This document shows positions 13,519-28,879 of a stretch of DNA of 64,000 bases, in pieces. The position numbers were made by a program, and so were the translations under genes. The notes below the pieces were generated by a model. The model was not told where the DNA came from, ran no database searches, and saw only the letters and a program-made list of their open reading frames with translations. Where the stretch lies: positions 30,707,465-30,771,464 of the forward strand of contig CM057464.1 in assembly GCA_030035585.1 (NCBI GenBank), read 5' to 3'. Positions within the stretch are counted from its first letter, which is position 1; each line of letters begins with the position of its first letter. The stretch is from Dugong dugon. Lineage: Eukaryota > Chordata > Mammalia > Sirenia > Dugongidae.

Positions 13519-14157
13519 AGAGGAAGTGTTTGAAATATTATGAGAGTGGATTTTGATTGAGAAAGATGCTAAGAAGGATGAGGAAAAAATACAAAAAAAT
13601 AAGTGGGAAATTTAAACTTGGTTAGAGAAGGAACAATGTTTCATTTGAAAGGGGTATAAATAAGATAAAGACAAATGTTTATATAGTGGGAAATCTAGGG
13701 AATGCATGCCTGGTGGTTTCTAATTTATTTATTTTTAGAAAAACAGAAATTTTCTGCTGAGAATGAAGGAATGTGAGTGAGAAAGAGACAGATGAACTAA
13801 ATAAAATAGTGAAAATTTGGGAGAGGATTGCTAAATAGTGTTGCATATCCACATGAAGGTCCAAATTGTAAATATGTTGTAGTAGATGATCCAAGAAAGG
13901 TGGTTTCATGGGCATTTATAACAGAAGACAAAGGAACTGAAATTGTTGATGTGTGTGTAGTTGATGAGCCAATGGGTCTATGGTAGAGAAGAAAGTGAAG
14001 CCACACAAGAGGGCTAAGAAATTAAAAGTAAAATGGAAGAACTAAAAGACAAGAAATCTCAGAAAGTTTGAAGAGAAAATGTATTGGAAACGAGAAAAAA
14101 TGGAAAGCATAAGAGATATGAAGGAGCAAAAAACCTGAAATAACCCTCACTGCTGGA
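13519..14157. other. No gene identified
   Basis: A-rich, low-complexity-leaning sequence. Minus-strand open frames at 13679-14006 overlap each other in different frames and show no recognisable protein signature. Confidence 0.45.
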
Positions 14158-14365
14158 AGTCCCTGGGTGGCAGGAACACTTAAATGCTTGGCTACTAACT
14201 AAAAGCTTTGCAAATGAAACCAACTCAGTGGCTCCACAAAAGAAAAGGCTTGATGATCCGCTTCTGTAAAGATTACAGTCAAAAATATTATATGGAGCAC
14301 TTCTACTCTATCACATGGGGTCTCTAAGAGACATAATTGACTCAAAAGCAACTGGTTTAGTTTTT
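14158..14365 (+). repeat. AfroSINE, old diverged copy
   Basis: The head (ccctgggtggcaggaacac), the middle (cttctgtaaagattacagtc) and the tail (ggtctctaagagacataattgactc-like) are in AfroSINE order. Divergence is high. Confidence 0.75.
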
Positions 14366-15310
14366 AAAATTTCTTTCTCACATGAAAAAGCACATGATAG
14401 GAGGCTTACATTTACCGGTATAGGAATGTAATTTCTATGTAAAAAGTTATTAGTAGGTGCTGTCAATAAGTTGTGCACCCGTAAAAAGTTAAATTGGCAT
14501 AAGTTGTATGATAGACACTTTTACAATAACAACTACAACAAAGAGGAGGCTGGAACAAGATGGCGAAGTGAGTGGACACTCCCATTTACTTCTTTAGCAA
14601 GTAGCCTACTGAGCAATGAATTAAAACATGCTCAGACTGAGATCTCAGAGCTCCAGAAAGTAGCTGAGGTGTTGGAAAGACAGGATGAGTCCAGAAGTGG
14701 AGAAAAGAAGGAGTGGGGACAGCACAGAAGCTGGGAAAAACTACCCGCTAACATCTGGAATGCTCGCTCATCACAACTATTTTGGGATGGGTCTGGACAA
14801 CACCCAAACAGTATACACATAAAAGGAGCTAATCTGAGAAAGCTGTAGCCTGATTTTTTAAGGCAGCATAGAGTGGTCGTAGGAGTTTACGGGCTTCACA
14901 GTTGGGAGATGAAGAAGGGAGACTCTCTGTGAGATAGTACTGTTGAATCTCCCTAAAGCCTGAGACAGACAGGCACTAGGACTGGGAGAAGCTGCAAGGT
15001 CAACAGGGCTAGGGGAATACTTTGGATGAATGGGAAGCACAGAGGTAAATGGTTGACTCCCTGCTCACAGAGAGAGACCATGGGAGTACCTGCACAGGGG
15101 CACCTATGAAGGAAAGACATAGAGAACCCCCCACATTTGCCACAGGAAGGTTGAGCCCGACCAGTTAGTTAAGGGTCTGTGACGAGCTAGACTACACTCC
15201 CCCATGCACATGAGTATTGAATTCCAGAGATCAAGCATCCATAACTCCTGAATCAGCACTGAAAAAAACCTAAGGATAAGACTGTCCTCTAGTGGTTCTT
15301 AGGAGAAGAT

Positions 15311-15511
15311 ATCAAACTCACTGCTGCTGGGTCAATTCTGATGTATAGTGACACTGTAGGGTGGAGTGAAGCTGCCCCATGGGGCTTCCAGGACTGTGAG
15401 TCTTTGCAGAGGTGGGTTGCTACATCTTTCTCCCATGGAGCAGCTGGTGGGTACAGGCCCTGGTCTTTTGGTAGGCAGCCAAACACTTGGCTGTTGCACC
15501 ACCAGGGAGCC
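15311..15511 (-). repeat. AfroSINE inside the older L1 5' UTR
   Basis: Minus-strand SINE with a tail segment (complement of ctgatgtatagtgacactg), a middle segment (ctttgcagaggtgggttgc) and a head ending caccaccagggagccc. It sits between the L1 5' end and ORF1, so it inserted after this L1. Confidence 0.85.
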
Positions 15512-15579
15512 CGATCAGAAAATTTTCTCACAAAATCAGAAAACAAAATTTAAAGTAAAAAAAAAAAAAAGGTAACAAA

Positions 15580-16499
15580 ATGGCCCGAGTTCAACAAAAA
15601 ATAGTAAAACACACAAAATCACAGGAGAAGGATCAATCAAAAGCAAAACATGAAGAAGAAGAAATTTCTTCTATGAAGACCACACCAACAGAACGAAATG
15701 AAAATTTTCAGACTATGGTGCTAAATATGTTTAAAGAAAGCAAAAAGCACGTAGAAAACAAACTAGAGAAGATCAAGAACAAATGGAATAACAAAAGGAG
15801 AGACTCAATAAGCAAAGTGAAAACATAAAAAAACTAAAGAGAACTACTGGGACTGAAGAATGAGGGAACTGAATTAGAAAAAGGAAGCAAAACACTCAAC
15901 AGAGTGGAACAGATAGAAGATAGAATAAATGAACAGATAGACAAAATAACTGACCTTATGAAATCTCAAGACAAACAAGAGAAAAGAACAAAAACAAGCA
16001 AACAGACCCAAACAGAAATATGAGATTCAGTTAAGAAATCTAACATTAGAATTATTGGAATCCTAGAGCACCAGGACAACAATAAAGGTATAGAAACAAT
16101 TTATAAGAGATAATCAGAGAGAATTTCCCAGACCTGAACAAAGAACCAGGCCTACAAACACAGGAAGCTACACGAACTCCAATTAGAAGAATCACAAAAA
16201 AGATTGACAGTGCTCCATAACCTACTAAGATTTTTGAAACCCCAAAACAGTAAATTTTGAAAGCAGCAAGAGAAAAATGCAATATAATATATCAAGGGTC
16301 TTACATAAGAATCAGTGCGTATTTCTTCCCAGAAACTCTAGATACCAGAAGACAGTGGGGCAACACATACAAAATACTGAATGAAAACAATTGCCAGTCA
16401 AGAATTCTTTACCTAGCAAATTTGTCATTCAAAAATGAGGGGGAAATCAAGACATTCCCAAACAAAAAGAAGTTCTGGGAATTTGCCACTACCAGATAA
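15580..16499 (+). pseudogene. L1 ORF1 remnant (copy 4)
   Basis: The reading frame opens at 15580 with a lysine- and glutamate-rich N-terminal segment (82 codons to 15828) typical of the ORF1 coiled-coil region. After frame changes the C-terminal domain is readable at 16257-16499 (RRQWGNTYKIL, then YLANLSF). Stops between the two parts show it is dead. Its N-terminus differs from the other copies here, consistent with a separate, older subfamily. Confidence 0.8.
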
Positions 16500-17059
16500 G
16501 CTTTGCAAGTTTACTGAAGGGAGTACTCCAAATGGAAAAGCAAAGGCATTAAATAAATACACATATCTATACATGGGAAAATAAATAAATAATAACAGAG
16601 AGAGAGATCTGCAAAAAAATGCAACAACAAGGGCAATCATAAGGACCAAGTATATGATATTTTCAGGGAATAAACTGAATAATTAAATCCCACAAACGAT
16701 ACATCAAATTTGTAAGAAATAAGTGAAAAGTAAATTTATCAACTATAGATGGTATATTGATGTTAATGGAGCCACGTCAACAGAAATGGGGGAGGGAGGA
16801 GCATATCAGGAATAGATTTATTATGTTAAGGTTATATGTTAACTATTGTTCACGTGTTAAATGTTGTTGAAATTGTGAGTCATGTAATGTAATATACGTG
16901 GTAACCACTAAGAAATCACCAAGAAAAAACATTCAGAAGAAAAGAAGGATGAAGGCAAAAACGCTCATAACCAGAAAGCAGCCAAATAAAAACAAAAACA
17001 GAAAAATCAGAATTAAAAATAAGATGTGAAACACTCAAAAGACAAATAGCAAAAAGAGT

Positions 17060-17793
17060 CAGATAGACACTTCATTTTTGATAATAATTTTAAAGATAAA
17101 TGGTATAAACGTCCCATGCAAAAGACAGAGAGTGGAAGAATGGATAAAGAAACAAGATCCATCCTTTTGCTGTCTGCAAGAAACATACCTTAGGCATAAG
17201 GACACAAATAGACTGAAAATAAAAGGATGGAGAAAAATATTCCAGCAACCAGTAAACAAAAAAGAACAGGGATGGCCATACTTATAGCAAATAAAATAGA
17301 CTATAAATCAAAACTTTATTACAAGAGATAAAGAAGGACATTACATAATAATGAAAGGGTCAATCCAGCAAGAAGACATAACAGTTATAAATATATATGC
17401 ACCTAGCAGCAATGCTCCAAAATACATGACACACATACTAATATGAAAGGAGAAATAGACAACTCCACAATAATACTAGGGGACTTCAACATTCTACCTT
17501 TAATTATAGACAGGACATCTAAAAAGATGTTTACTATGGACGTTGAGAACTTAAATAAAACCATAAGCCAATTGAACCTAATAGATATATATATACAGCA
17601 CCTCACCCAGCCTCAGAACAATACACAGCCTTCTGCAGTGCATATGGATCATTTTCCAGAACAGACCATATGCTAGGACACAAAATAAGTCTCAACAAAT
17701 TTAAAAAGATTGAAACCATGCAAAGCATCTGACCATAACAGTATAAAACTAAAAATCAACAACAGGAAAAATAAGGATTTAAAAAAACACATG
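17060..17793 (+). pseudogene. L1 ORF2 remnant, endonuclease part (copy 4)
   Basis: Endonuclease-domain fragments are readable: LKINGINVP near 17090, CCLQETYLRHKD near 17170-17205 and GDFNILPL near 17480. Frame breaks occur near 17285 and 17440. The sequence stops at 17793, where the 5' end of L1 copy 2 begins, and continues at 29850. Confidence 0.85.
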
Positions 17794-18125
17794 GAGCGAC
17801 TTCCAGGCAACATGGCACTATAGGCAGAAGCACCATGCCATCCCTGTGGACAGCAGAGATCCGAAAAACTAAGTCAAGCAGAGACAAACGTCAATCCTGA
17901 AACCCTAAGCATTTAACGAAGAGATAAAGAACTCAGCCAAGCACTGAATGGAATAAGAAACTGACAGAGAAGAGAGAGAGAGGAGAGATACATGCAGAGG
18001 TCCCCTGTCAGCTAATGCAGCACGGATCTGCCATTTTGGACTCCTACTGGAGATTGGCAAACAGAGGGTATGAGAAAGAAACTTCACGGAGCTTCCAACA
18101 AGAAACAGAACAACTGGTAACCAGC

Positions 18126-19033
18126 GATATACTCTTTCCCACCCCCCACCCTTCTTCACTCCCACTCAGCCTCCTCTGCTTTTGTGGCCACAGTCTCTTG
18201 GCCAGGAAGAACCAAATTCAACCCAATGCTGCTTGGATTCCACCCACCTGCACTGGCTGGCTCCCTGAGTGCCAATTGTTGGCTGCTGGTGTTGCTTTTT
18301 TCTGTCTCTTTTGGTTTCTTCCATACTTCTCACCACCTCCCCCTCCTTTCTCTCAAATACCTGGCTCCATGTGCATCTTTGCTTACACCTGAAAGACTGC
18401 AAAACACTGCTTGACTGTGAAACTACTTCTTGGCCTGTGCCGCCATTCTGATGGGATTCCTGATGCTTTTTTGGTTTATTTTGATTTGTTTGATTTCTTT
18501 TTTATTTTCCTGGATTGGGAGCCCCTTCTAGACAGGTAGTACTGCGTGGCTTGGGAGCTACTCCCTTAATCTGCACAGAAGCACAGTGGGATCTCTGGGA
18601 GCATTTCTTTTTTCTCGATTTTTTTGGTTTTCTTTTGTTTCTTTGTTTTGTTTTCTCTCTTTTTCCCCTTTTGTCTCTCTTCATTTTTCAGTTTCTTATC
18701 TCTCTACACTTACCTTCTCTTCCTGTCTCCTGAATACCTGGCACTGTGTGACACCTCTAACTATTCTAGCTAGGTTGTACTTCATGAACTGCGAGCAACT
18801 TCCCCAGTCCTCACAGCCACACCAGTGGGATTGCTGGGAGCTTTTTTTTTAATTTCTAATTTTTATTTATTCATTTTTTCTTTTAATCTTTTTCTTTTTT
18901 TCCTTTTTAATTTTCTCCATTTCTCAGTCTCTCATCTGTCCACTCCAACAACAAGCTCCGTTAGAACTTTGTTTTGTTTGTATTTTTTTGGCTCCTGTTC
19001 CTCTCTCCTCTCTCTCCTCTTCCCCATAACAAT
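18126..19033 (+). repeat. Diverged tandem modules of the L1 5' UTR
   Basis: Within the 5' UTR of L1 copy 2 a boundary motif of the type gtgggatYNCTGGGAGC followed by a T-run recurs near 18450 (weak), 18582 and 18822. Each T-run leads into a pyrimidine-rich segment with a sentence-like order of similar words (tctctcatct, then aatacctggc). This looks like two to four decayed units of about 130-240 bp, comparable in principle to the monomers at mouse L1 5' ends. The last module is also at the left edge of the window (1-230). The whole block is missing from the youngest L1 at 61230. Confidence 0.55.
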
Positions 19034-19408
19034 ATTAGCTCCACACATCACAATCTCTCCCCTCCATCCTTCCTGCCTGCACTGTGCACTAAACATCACA
19101 CCCCCAAGCAGCACAGACATGGCCTACCAAAACCTGTCCTGAACTGATTACCAGCCTACCCTGTTGACCCTAGTACATGCCACAAATAACCCATTCCAGC
19201 AACTCCTCTTCAACTGGGTCTTCCCTACTGCACCATAGCTGAGCAGCTGACCCTACCCATTGGACAAGGAGGTGAAAAGTAACATGCCAACAGATGAGCA
19301 AAAAATAAAGAAAACACAGCCCTCCTGTAAAGACATGACCAAATAAAACAAAAAAGCCAAAATAAACAAACAAATCTACAATCAATAAATGAAGAAAATA
19401 ACTACTGA

Positions 19409-20459
19409 ATATTCCGAAGACAGCAGACAATATCAAAACTATACAAAAGCAGGAAAGGATGGTTCCAGCAGACATCCAAAATAAAACACCAGATGACTTT
19501 CCAGTAGAAGAAAGGCACTAAAATTACCTGATAAGGAATTGAAATCTCTACTATTCAGAGCTATCCAAGAGTTCAGACAAAAAGAAAACAAAAATGAGGA
19601 AAAATAGACATGGAAAATTCAGACAAATTCATGGAAAATACAGACAAAAAAAAGGAATAATTCAGGAAAATAATACAGGAACAAAATGCTAAAATAAATT
19701 CACAACTAGAAGTCATACAAAAACAACAATTAAAAATACAAAAGATAAATAACAATATTTCAGAAATGGACAGTGTCATAGAAGGACTGAGGAGCAGGTT
19801 TGAAATGATGGAAGGCAGGATAAGTGAAATGGAACCAAACACTTGGATACACCTCTGAGGAAAAATCAGAAAAAAGAATGAAGAAAAATGAAGAAACCCT
19901 AAGAATTATGTGGGATACAATCAAAAGCAAAAATTTGAAATGATCGCAGTTCTAGAACAGGGGAAGAAAACAGAAAACACAGAGAGGATCTTTGAAGAAC
20001 TGCTGAGAGAAAAATTTCCCAATATTATGAAAGATGAAAAGCTGGCCATCCAAGAAGCTCAATGAACCACATATAGGATAGACTCCAAAAGAAAATCACC
20101 AAGGCATATCATAATCACACTCAACAAAACCAAAGACAAACAAAGAATCCTGAAAGCAGCTTATGAAAAACAAGAAGTCACATAAATAGGAGAAACAATA
20201 TGACTAAGCTCAGATTATTTGGCAGAAACCATGCAGGCAAGAAGGCAATGGGAAGACATACATAAAACCTTGAAAGAAAAAAAATTACCAGCCAAGAATA
20301 ATCTATCCTGCAAAACTCTTGTTCAAATATGATGGTGAAATCAGGTTATTTTTAGATAAACATAAATTAAGGGACTATGTAAAAACCAAACCAAACTTAC
20401 AAGAATTATTAAAGGGAGTCCTTAAATCTGAGAAAAAACAACATCAGACTACAGGCTGA
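19409..20459 (+). pseudogene. L1 ORF1 remnant (copy 2)
   Basis: Equivalent to ORF1 at 61813-62862, but the start codon position (19409-19411) reads ATA instead of ATG and several frameshifts follow, the first near 19515. The C-terminal domain ends at a TGA at 20457-20459. It cannot make ORF1 protein. Confidence 0.8.
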
Positions 20460-20885
20460 ATCAAGCTTGCAGGATCATACCAGCCAGATACCAGTCTAAG
20501 AAATGAACCCTCAAGGACTATCCAAAACCAAAAGAATTACAACAGGGAACCAGAGAGGTTAATCTGTAAATGACAACATCAGAACAATAAAAGGGGGAAT
20601 AAACAGTTTAGGTATAGAACCTTCTAATGGAGAGGAGGGAAAGGAAATACCAAGTAATAATAGACTGGTTCAAACCTAGGAAGATAAGGGTAAATTTCAA
20701 GGTAACCACAAAGAAAGTTAACAAACCTACTCATCAATATAAAGAAGAAAAACATAATGTTTTAGTAAAAACAAAACCTACAAAAACAAAAGAAATGAAA
20801 AAAAAAAACCACAAACAAAAGGAATTCAGTACAAGAAAGTAAGGGGAACAAAGAAAACATCAGCACCACAAAAAAAGCACTACAA

Positions 20886-23800
20886 ATGACAGCAATAAAC
20901 TCACACCTATCAATTATTATCCTGAATGCAAATGGCCTAAATGCACCCATAAAGAGACAGAGAGTGACAGAATGGATAAAAAAACAGCATCCATCAAAAC
21001 ACTGTCTACAAGAGACACGTCTTAGAAACAAAGATGTAAATTTATTAAAAAATCAAAGGATGGAAAAACATCTATCAATCAAACAGCTACCAAAAAACAG
21101 CAGGAGTGGCAATATTAATCTCAGATAAAATAGACTTTAAAATAAAATCCACCAGAAAAGACAAAGAAGGACACTATATAATGATTAAGGGGACTATGCA
21201 TCATGAAGACATAACCATAATAAACATCTACGCACCCAATGACAGGGCTCCAAAATACATAAAACAAACTCTGACAGCACTGAAAAGGGAAATCGACAGT
21301 ATCACAATAATAGTACTAGACTTCAACACACCATTCCTGGTAAAGGATAGAACATTTAGAAAGAAACTGAACAAATATACGGAAGACCTAGAGGGCAGAG
21401 TCAGCCAACTTGACCTCATAGACATATATAGGACACTACACCCAACAGCTGCAAAGTACACGTTCTTTTCCAATGCACATTGAATGTTCTCCAGAATACA
21501 CTACATCATAGGCCACAGAGCAATCCTCAACAAGATCCAAAATGTTGAGATAATACAAAGTATCTTCTCTGACCACAATGCCATCAAGGTTGAAATTAAC
21601 AACAGCAAAAGCAAGGAAAAAAATCAATTACATGGAAACTGAATAACACCCTGCTTACAAATCACTGGGTAATAGAAGAAATCAGAGATGGAATCAAACA
21701 ATTCCTAGAATCAAATGAGAATAAAAACACATCATACCGAAACCTTTGGCCACAGCAAGGGCAGTCCTCAGAGGAAGATTTATAGCAATAGATGCACACA
21801 TCAAAAAAGAAGAAAGGGGCAAAATCAAAACATTAACTACAGAACTCAAACAAATAGAAAGAGAACAGCAAACAAAACAAAACAAAACAAAACACCCACA
21901 GCCGCTGGAAGAAAGGAAATAATAAAGATCAGAGCAGAAATAAATGAAATAGAGAATAGAAAAATAAAAGAATCAACAAAACCAAAAGTTAGTTCTTTGA
22001 AAGGATCAACAAAATTGACAAACCACTGCCCAGACTGACAAAAGAAAAACAGAAGAGGATGCAAATAACCCAGATAAGAAATGAAATGGGGCATATTACA
22101 ACAAATCCAACTGAACTAAAAAGGATCATAACTGAATATTATGAAAAACTATACTCCAACAAATTTGAAAACCTAGTGGAAATGGATAAATTTCTAGAAA
22201 CACATTACCTGCCCAAACTACCACAAAGTGATGTTGAAAACCTGAACAAGCACATAACAAGAGAAGAGATTGAAAAGGTAATAAAATAAACTTCCAACAA
22301 AAAAAATCCCTGGCCCAGATGGCTTCACCAGAAAATTCTACCAAACATTCAGAGGAGAGCCTGTATCAGTACTACTCAAACTATTTCAGAACATAAAAAA
22401 AGTAGTGACACTTCTGAATTCATTCTATGAAGCCAGCATAACCCTGATACCAAAACCAGGCAAAAGACACCACAAAAAAAGAAAATTACAGACCAATATC
22501 TCTCATGAATATAGATGCAAAAATTCTCATCGAAATTCTAGCCAAAAGAACTCAGCATCATATCCAAAAAAATAATACACCATGGCCACGTAGGATGCAT
22601 ACCAGGTAGGCAAGGATGGTTCAACATTAGAAAATAAATCAATGTAGTTCACCACATAAATAAAAGGAAAGAAAACAATCACATGATCTTCTCAATTGAT
22701 GCAGAAAAGGCATTTGACAAAGTCCAACACCCATTCCTGATAAAAGCTCTCAATAAAATAGGTATAGAAGGGAAATTTCTCAACATAATAAAGGGCATCT
22801 ATGCAAAACCAACAGTCAACATCATTCTTAATGGAGAGAGGCTGAAAACATTCCTTTTGAGAACAGGAACAAGACAAGGATGCCCTTTATCTCTACTCTT
22901 GTTTAACATTGTGCTGGAAGTCCTAGCTAGAGTAATAAGGCAAGAAAAATAAATAAAAGTCATCTAAATTGGTAATGAAGTTAAACTGGCCCTGTTTGTA
23001 GATGATGTGATACTATACATAGAAAACCCTAAAGACTCCACGAGAAATCTATTGGAACTAATAGAAAGATACAACAGAGTAGCAGGATACAAGATAAACA
23101 TACAAAAATTAGATGGATTCCTTACACACCAATAAAGAGAACCATGGGAAGGAAATCAGAAAGCAATACCATTTATAATAGCCCTTAAAAAAATAAAATA
23201 CTTCAGAATAAATCTAACCAGGAATGCAAAAGCTGTATACAAAGAAAAGTACAAAACAGTCCTGCAAGAAACCCAAGGGGATCTACATAAATGGAAAAAC
23301 ATACCATGCTCATGGATAGGTGGACTCAATATTGTGAAAATGACAATTCTACCTAAAGCAATTTACCAATACAATGCAATACTGATTCAAATACCAACAA
23401 CATTTTTTAAAGAGATGGAAAAACTAATGATTAGCTTTATTTGGAAAGGGAAGAAGCCCCAGATGAGTAAAGCACTAATGAAGAAGAAGAATAAAGTAGG
23501 AGGACTCGTACTACCTGACCTTAGAACCTACTATACAGCCACGGTAGTCAAAATAGCCTGCTACAACAACAGATACATTGACCAATGGAACAGAACTGTA
23601 AACCCAGATGTAAATCTATCCACCTATGGTCACGTGATCTTTGACAAGGGCCCAAAGTACATCAAATGGGGAAAAGACAGTCTTTTTAACAAACGGTGTG
23701 GGCAAAATTACATGTCCATCTGCAAAAAAATGAAACTGGACCCATACCTTACACCATATACAAATACTAATTCAAAATGGATCAAAGACCTAAATATAAA

Positions 23801-24064
23801 GCCAAAAACCAGAAAGTTCATAGAAATAAGATCAACACTAGCGGCCCTAATACACGGGATTAACAGGTACAAATCATAACCAACAACACACAAACTCTAG
23901 AAGATAAGCTAGATAACCTGGGAACTTCTAAAAATTCAACACTTATGCTCATCAAAAGACTTCACCAAGAGAGTAATAAGAGAACCTACAGACTGGAAAA
24001 AATTTTTGGACATTACGAATCCAATAAAAGTCTAATCTCTAAAATCTACAAGAATATCCAACAC
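20886..24064 (+). pseudogene. L1 ORF2 remnant, first part (copy 2)
   Basis: Endonuclease and reverse-transcriptase fragments. The ORF opens at 20886 (LQETRL retained) and the frame is lost near 21060. It is readable at 21106-21483, where the GDFN motif reads LDFN. The reverse-transcriptase core lies at 22683-22952 ([24 protein letters not shown]), with the catalytic motif as FVDD near 23000. A further open stretch runs at 23334-23879. The frame then enters the target-site duplication (24050-24064) of the MAPK6 retrocopy. Confidence 0.85.
24050..24064 (+). repeat. Left target-site duplication of the MAPK6 retrocopy
   Basis: aagaatatccaacac. It matches 28253-28267 (aagaatacccaacac) at 14 of 15 bases. 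It lies in L1 ORF2 sequence, and the sequence is continuous with it when the insert is removed. Confidence 0.9.
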
Positions 24065-24762
24065 GCTGTCTTGCCGGTCGGGGTTACATGGCAGCGACTG
24101 CGGCAAATCGAGTCTTGGAGATGCCGCTGCCACCAGCACAGCAAGAGACCTGAGCGGATCCTGGGGGTTGTCCGCAGACCCCGCGCTCCCCCAATGAGTT
24201 GGAGAAGTCCCATTGTATCAGAGTAAGATGGACGGTAGCTTGGACTGTGATTGTGGTGAGCTGGAGCCACTTGATCACTGGCAAAAGACATCTTCTGTTA
24301 ACCAAGAGCTGCCACGGCTTCCTATTGAAATACATAGCTACAAAGGAAGAAAAGAAGCAAAACGGAAATAGTGGTTACCAGCACCTTAAAACGATGCTGC
24401 TCAGGACCAGGCCAACACTGAATGTATCTGCCCTTTGAGGAGAATGTTCATAGAAGCCTGTTGTGTGCATTTTTGTTAAATGTTAAATCGTTTAGCACAG
24501 TAAATCTTAGTGCATACTATGTCATTTCATTCCGTTTGAGTTTCTTAAGTGTTTTCTTTAAATGTCTGCAGAGTTGCTGCCCCTTTCTTGAAGTATGAGT
24601 ACTGCAATCTTTTTAATTTTCAATATAAGTAGAGCTTTTTAAGCTTTTAAATCTAAGGGGAACTCAGCAGGCCTGGTTGGCATATGCAATGAACATCAAG
24701 AAATCATCTTTCTGAGGAAGCAAAATTATTTTTCTTCTCCCTTTTTGAAAGATCTTTTTTGA

Positions 24763-27005
<2,243 letters not shown>

Positions 27006-28221
27006 AACACTCAGCAGACATTTTTCTTTGTATTCTTCATGAAATGTACTTTGTCTTTTTTATTACTAGTGTTTAAGTCATTTTTTACTTGTGTCATTTT
27101 AGTAAGGATTTCATTAGTTTTTGGTTTTTAAAATCCAGACTTATTTCTACATGTGAGATAGTTTTAATTTTAACTGGCATGTCGTTTGCACACAAAAATA
27201 AAGAACAGAGCAAAATAATGCAATGCAGGAGGAGACAAAAGAAATTCACTAAGACAAGTAAAAACATTCTCTCATAGAACAATGATCTTGTTTTACAGGA
27301 AACAAAAAATTTTGCCTTGAAATTTACACAGTGAGACTGTACATAATTGCATGAAAATATCTATTTTTTCCTAAAACATTTTTCATTCATGAGTATTTTC
27401 AGGTTTTTCATACTGTACACATTTCTTAAAACACATGATACCAGCAACAACTGAAAATGAATGCAGAATTTGGTACACATGTGTTATCTACCTCAAGGTA
27501 ACAAAAGTATGTGGCAAAGCATACCCACCCATAGTGCTTCACAGTCTACATTTCTGTTTAGCCAGATTTTATTGCAGTAAACTGTTCTTAGTAAGATTCA
27601 CTCACTGTTTATAAATGTTCTAGTATACATTCTTTATAATGAAGTGTTATTACATCACATCTTATTTATTTTAGCAAATCTGTATATTTTCTGTATTTAA
27701 TTATAGAAAGTGAACTTAGTTTTTGAAATTTATTTGCAAATACACTTTTTCCATCTGGCACTACGGTTTGTTGCCTCCCTAGCTGAGTATATATAATGTC
27801 AGCGTATTCTAAGGCTGTCCATGTACTTCATTTACTTATGTGTTCATTTTAAGAAAAGTGCTCACTGTGTATAGGAATTCGTATTTTGGAGGTGCTTGAT
27901 CTATCTACAAAGAAAAATTAGGAATTACTTTATTATAAAATGCTCCTAGAAGTCTTAATTGTGTTTATTTTTTAAAAAACTGTAATGTCAGATTTGTGTG
28001 CATGGAAGTAATTAAGGTACATCATTATTGTAGTTAAAAGTTGTACATAAGACACATTTTGTTTTTACTGAATGATCTATTCCCCATCTCAAGGCAAGCA
28101 TGAATAAAATTAGGTTAAATGTAGCATGTGGCATTATAGTCTCTTAAAAATTCATTTCATCTATTTTATTTTATTGAATACTGTCTGTGTGTTTGGTTAT
28201 CTTGTTTGAAGAAAAAGGACA

Positions 28222-28227
28222 AATAAA
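28222..28227 (+). promoter_or_regulatory. Poly-A signal of the MAPK6 retrocopy
   Basis: AATAAA about 12 bases before the start of the A-tail (28239). It is inherited from the parent mRNA. Confidence 0.85.
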
Positions 28228-28252
28228 ACATGGCCAGCAAAAAAAAAAAAAA

Positions 28253-28267
28253 AAGAATACCCAACAC
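28253..28267 (+). repeat. Right target-site duplication of the MAPK6 retrocopy
   Basis: aagaatacccaacac, directly after the poly-A tail. It is the partner of 24050-24064 with one mismatch. Confidence 0.9.
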
Positions 28268-28879
28268 CTCTACAATAAAAAGACAAATATTCCAATTAAA
28301 AAATGAGCAATGGAAATGAACAGACACTTCACCAAAGAAGACATTCAAGCTGCCAACAGACATATGGGGAAATGCTCATGATCACTAGCCATTAGAGAAA
28401 TGCAAATCAAAACCACAATGAGATACCATCTCACTCCAGCATTACAGGCACGATTTAAAAAAACTGGAAATAACAAATTTTGGAGAAGCTATGGGGAGAT
28501 CAGAACTCTTATGCACTGCTGATGGGAATGCACAATGATACAACCATTTTGGAAGAAGATATAGTGCTTCCTTATAATGCTAGAAATAGAAATACTGTAT
28601 GATCTAGAAATCCTACTCCTAGGAATAGATCCTAGAGAAATAAGAGCCATCACTCAAATAGACATATGCACACCCATGTTCACTGCAGCATTGTTCACAA
28701 TAGCAAAAAGATGGAAACAACCTAGATGTCCATCAACAGATGAATGGATAAACAAACTATGGTACATACACACAATGGAGTATTATGCAATGATCAAGAA
28801 CAATAATGAATCTGTGAAGCATCTTATAACATGGATGAAACTGGAGGACATTATACAGAGTGAAATAAGTCACTTATAG
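28253..28879 (+). pseudogene. L1 ORF2 remnant, C-terminal part (copy 2)
   Basis: The continuation of ORF2 after the MAPK6 retrocopy. It begins with the second copy of the target-site duplication (28253-28267) and continues exactly where 24064 stopped, as judged against 5985-6610 of copy 1. An open stretch at 28577-28879 (TDEWINKLWYIHTMEYYAMIK) ends ORF2 at 28879. Confidence 0.85.

Larger units (their letters stand above)
14541..17793 (+). mobile_element. Older full-length L1, 5' half (copy 4)
   Basis: This is the 5' half of an L1 from an older subfamily than its neighbours. It begins near 14541 with a motif containing caagatggcg (14555-14564), which resembles the YY1 site at mammalian L1 5' ends. 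It continues through a 5' UTR (broken by a SINE), an ORF1 remnant and the ORF2 endonuclease region. At 17793 it is cut by L1 copy 2. Its ORF2 resumes at about 29850: the amino-acid order before 17790 and after 29866 is continuous when compared with 2740-2800 of copy 1. Its 3' end lies near 36787. Confidence 0.85.

Noticed and set aside
18015-18733. Several overlapping open frames on both strands
   Set aside because: All lie in the L1 5' UTR; pyrimidine-rich modules give long hydrophobic frames without meaning.
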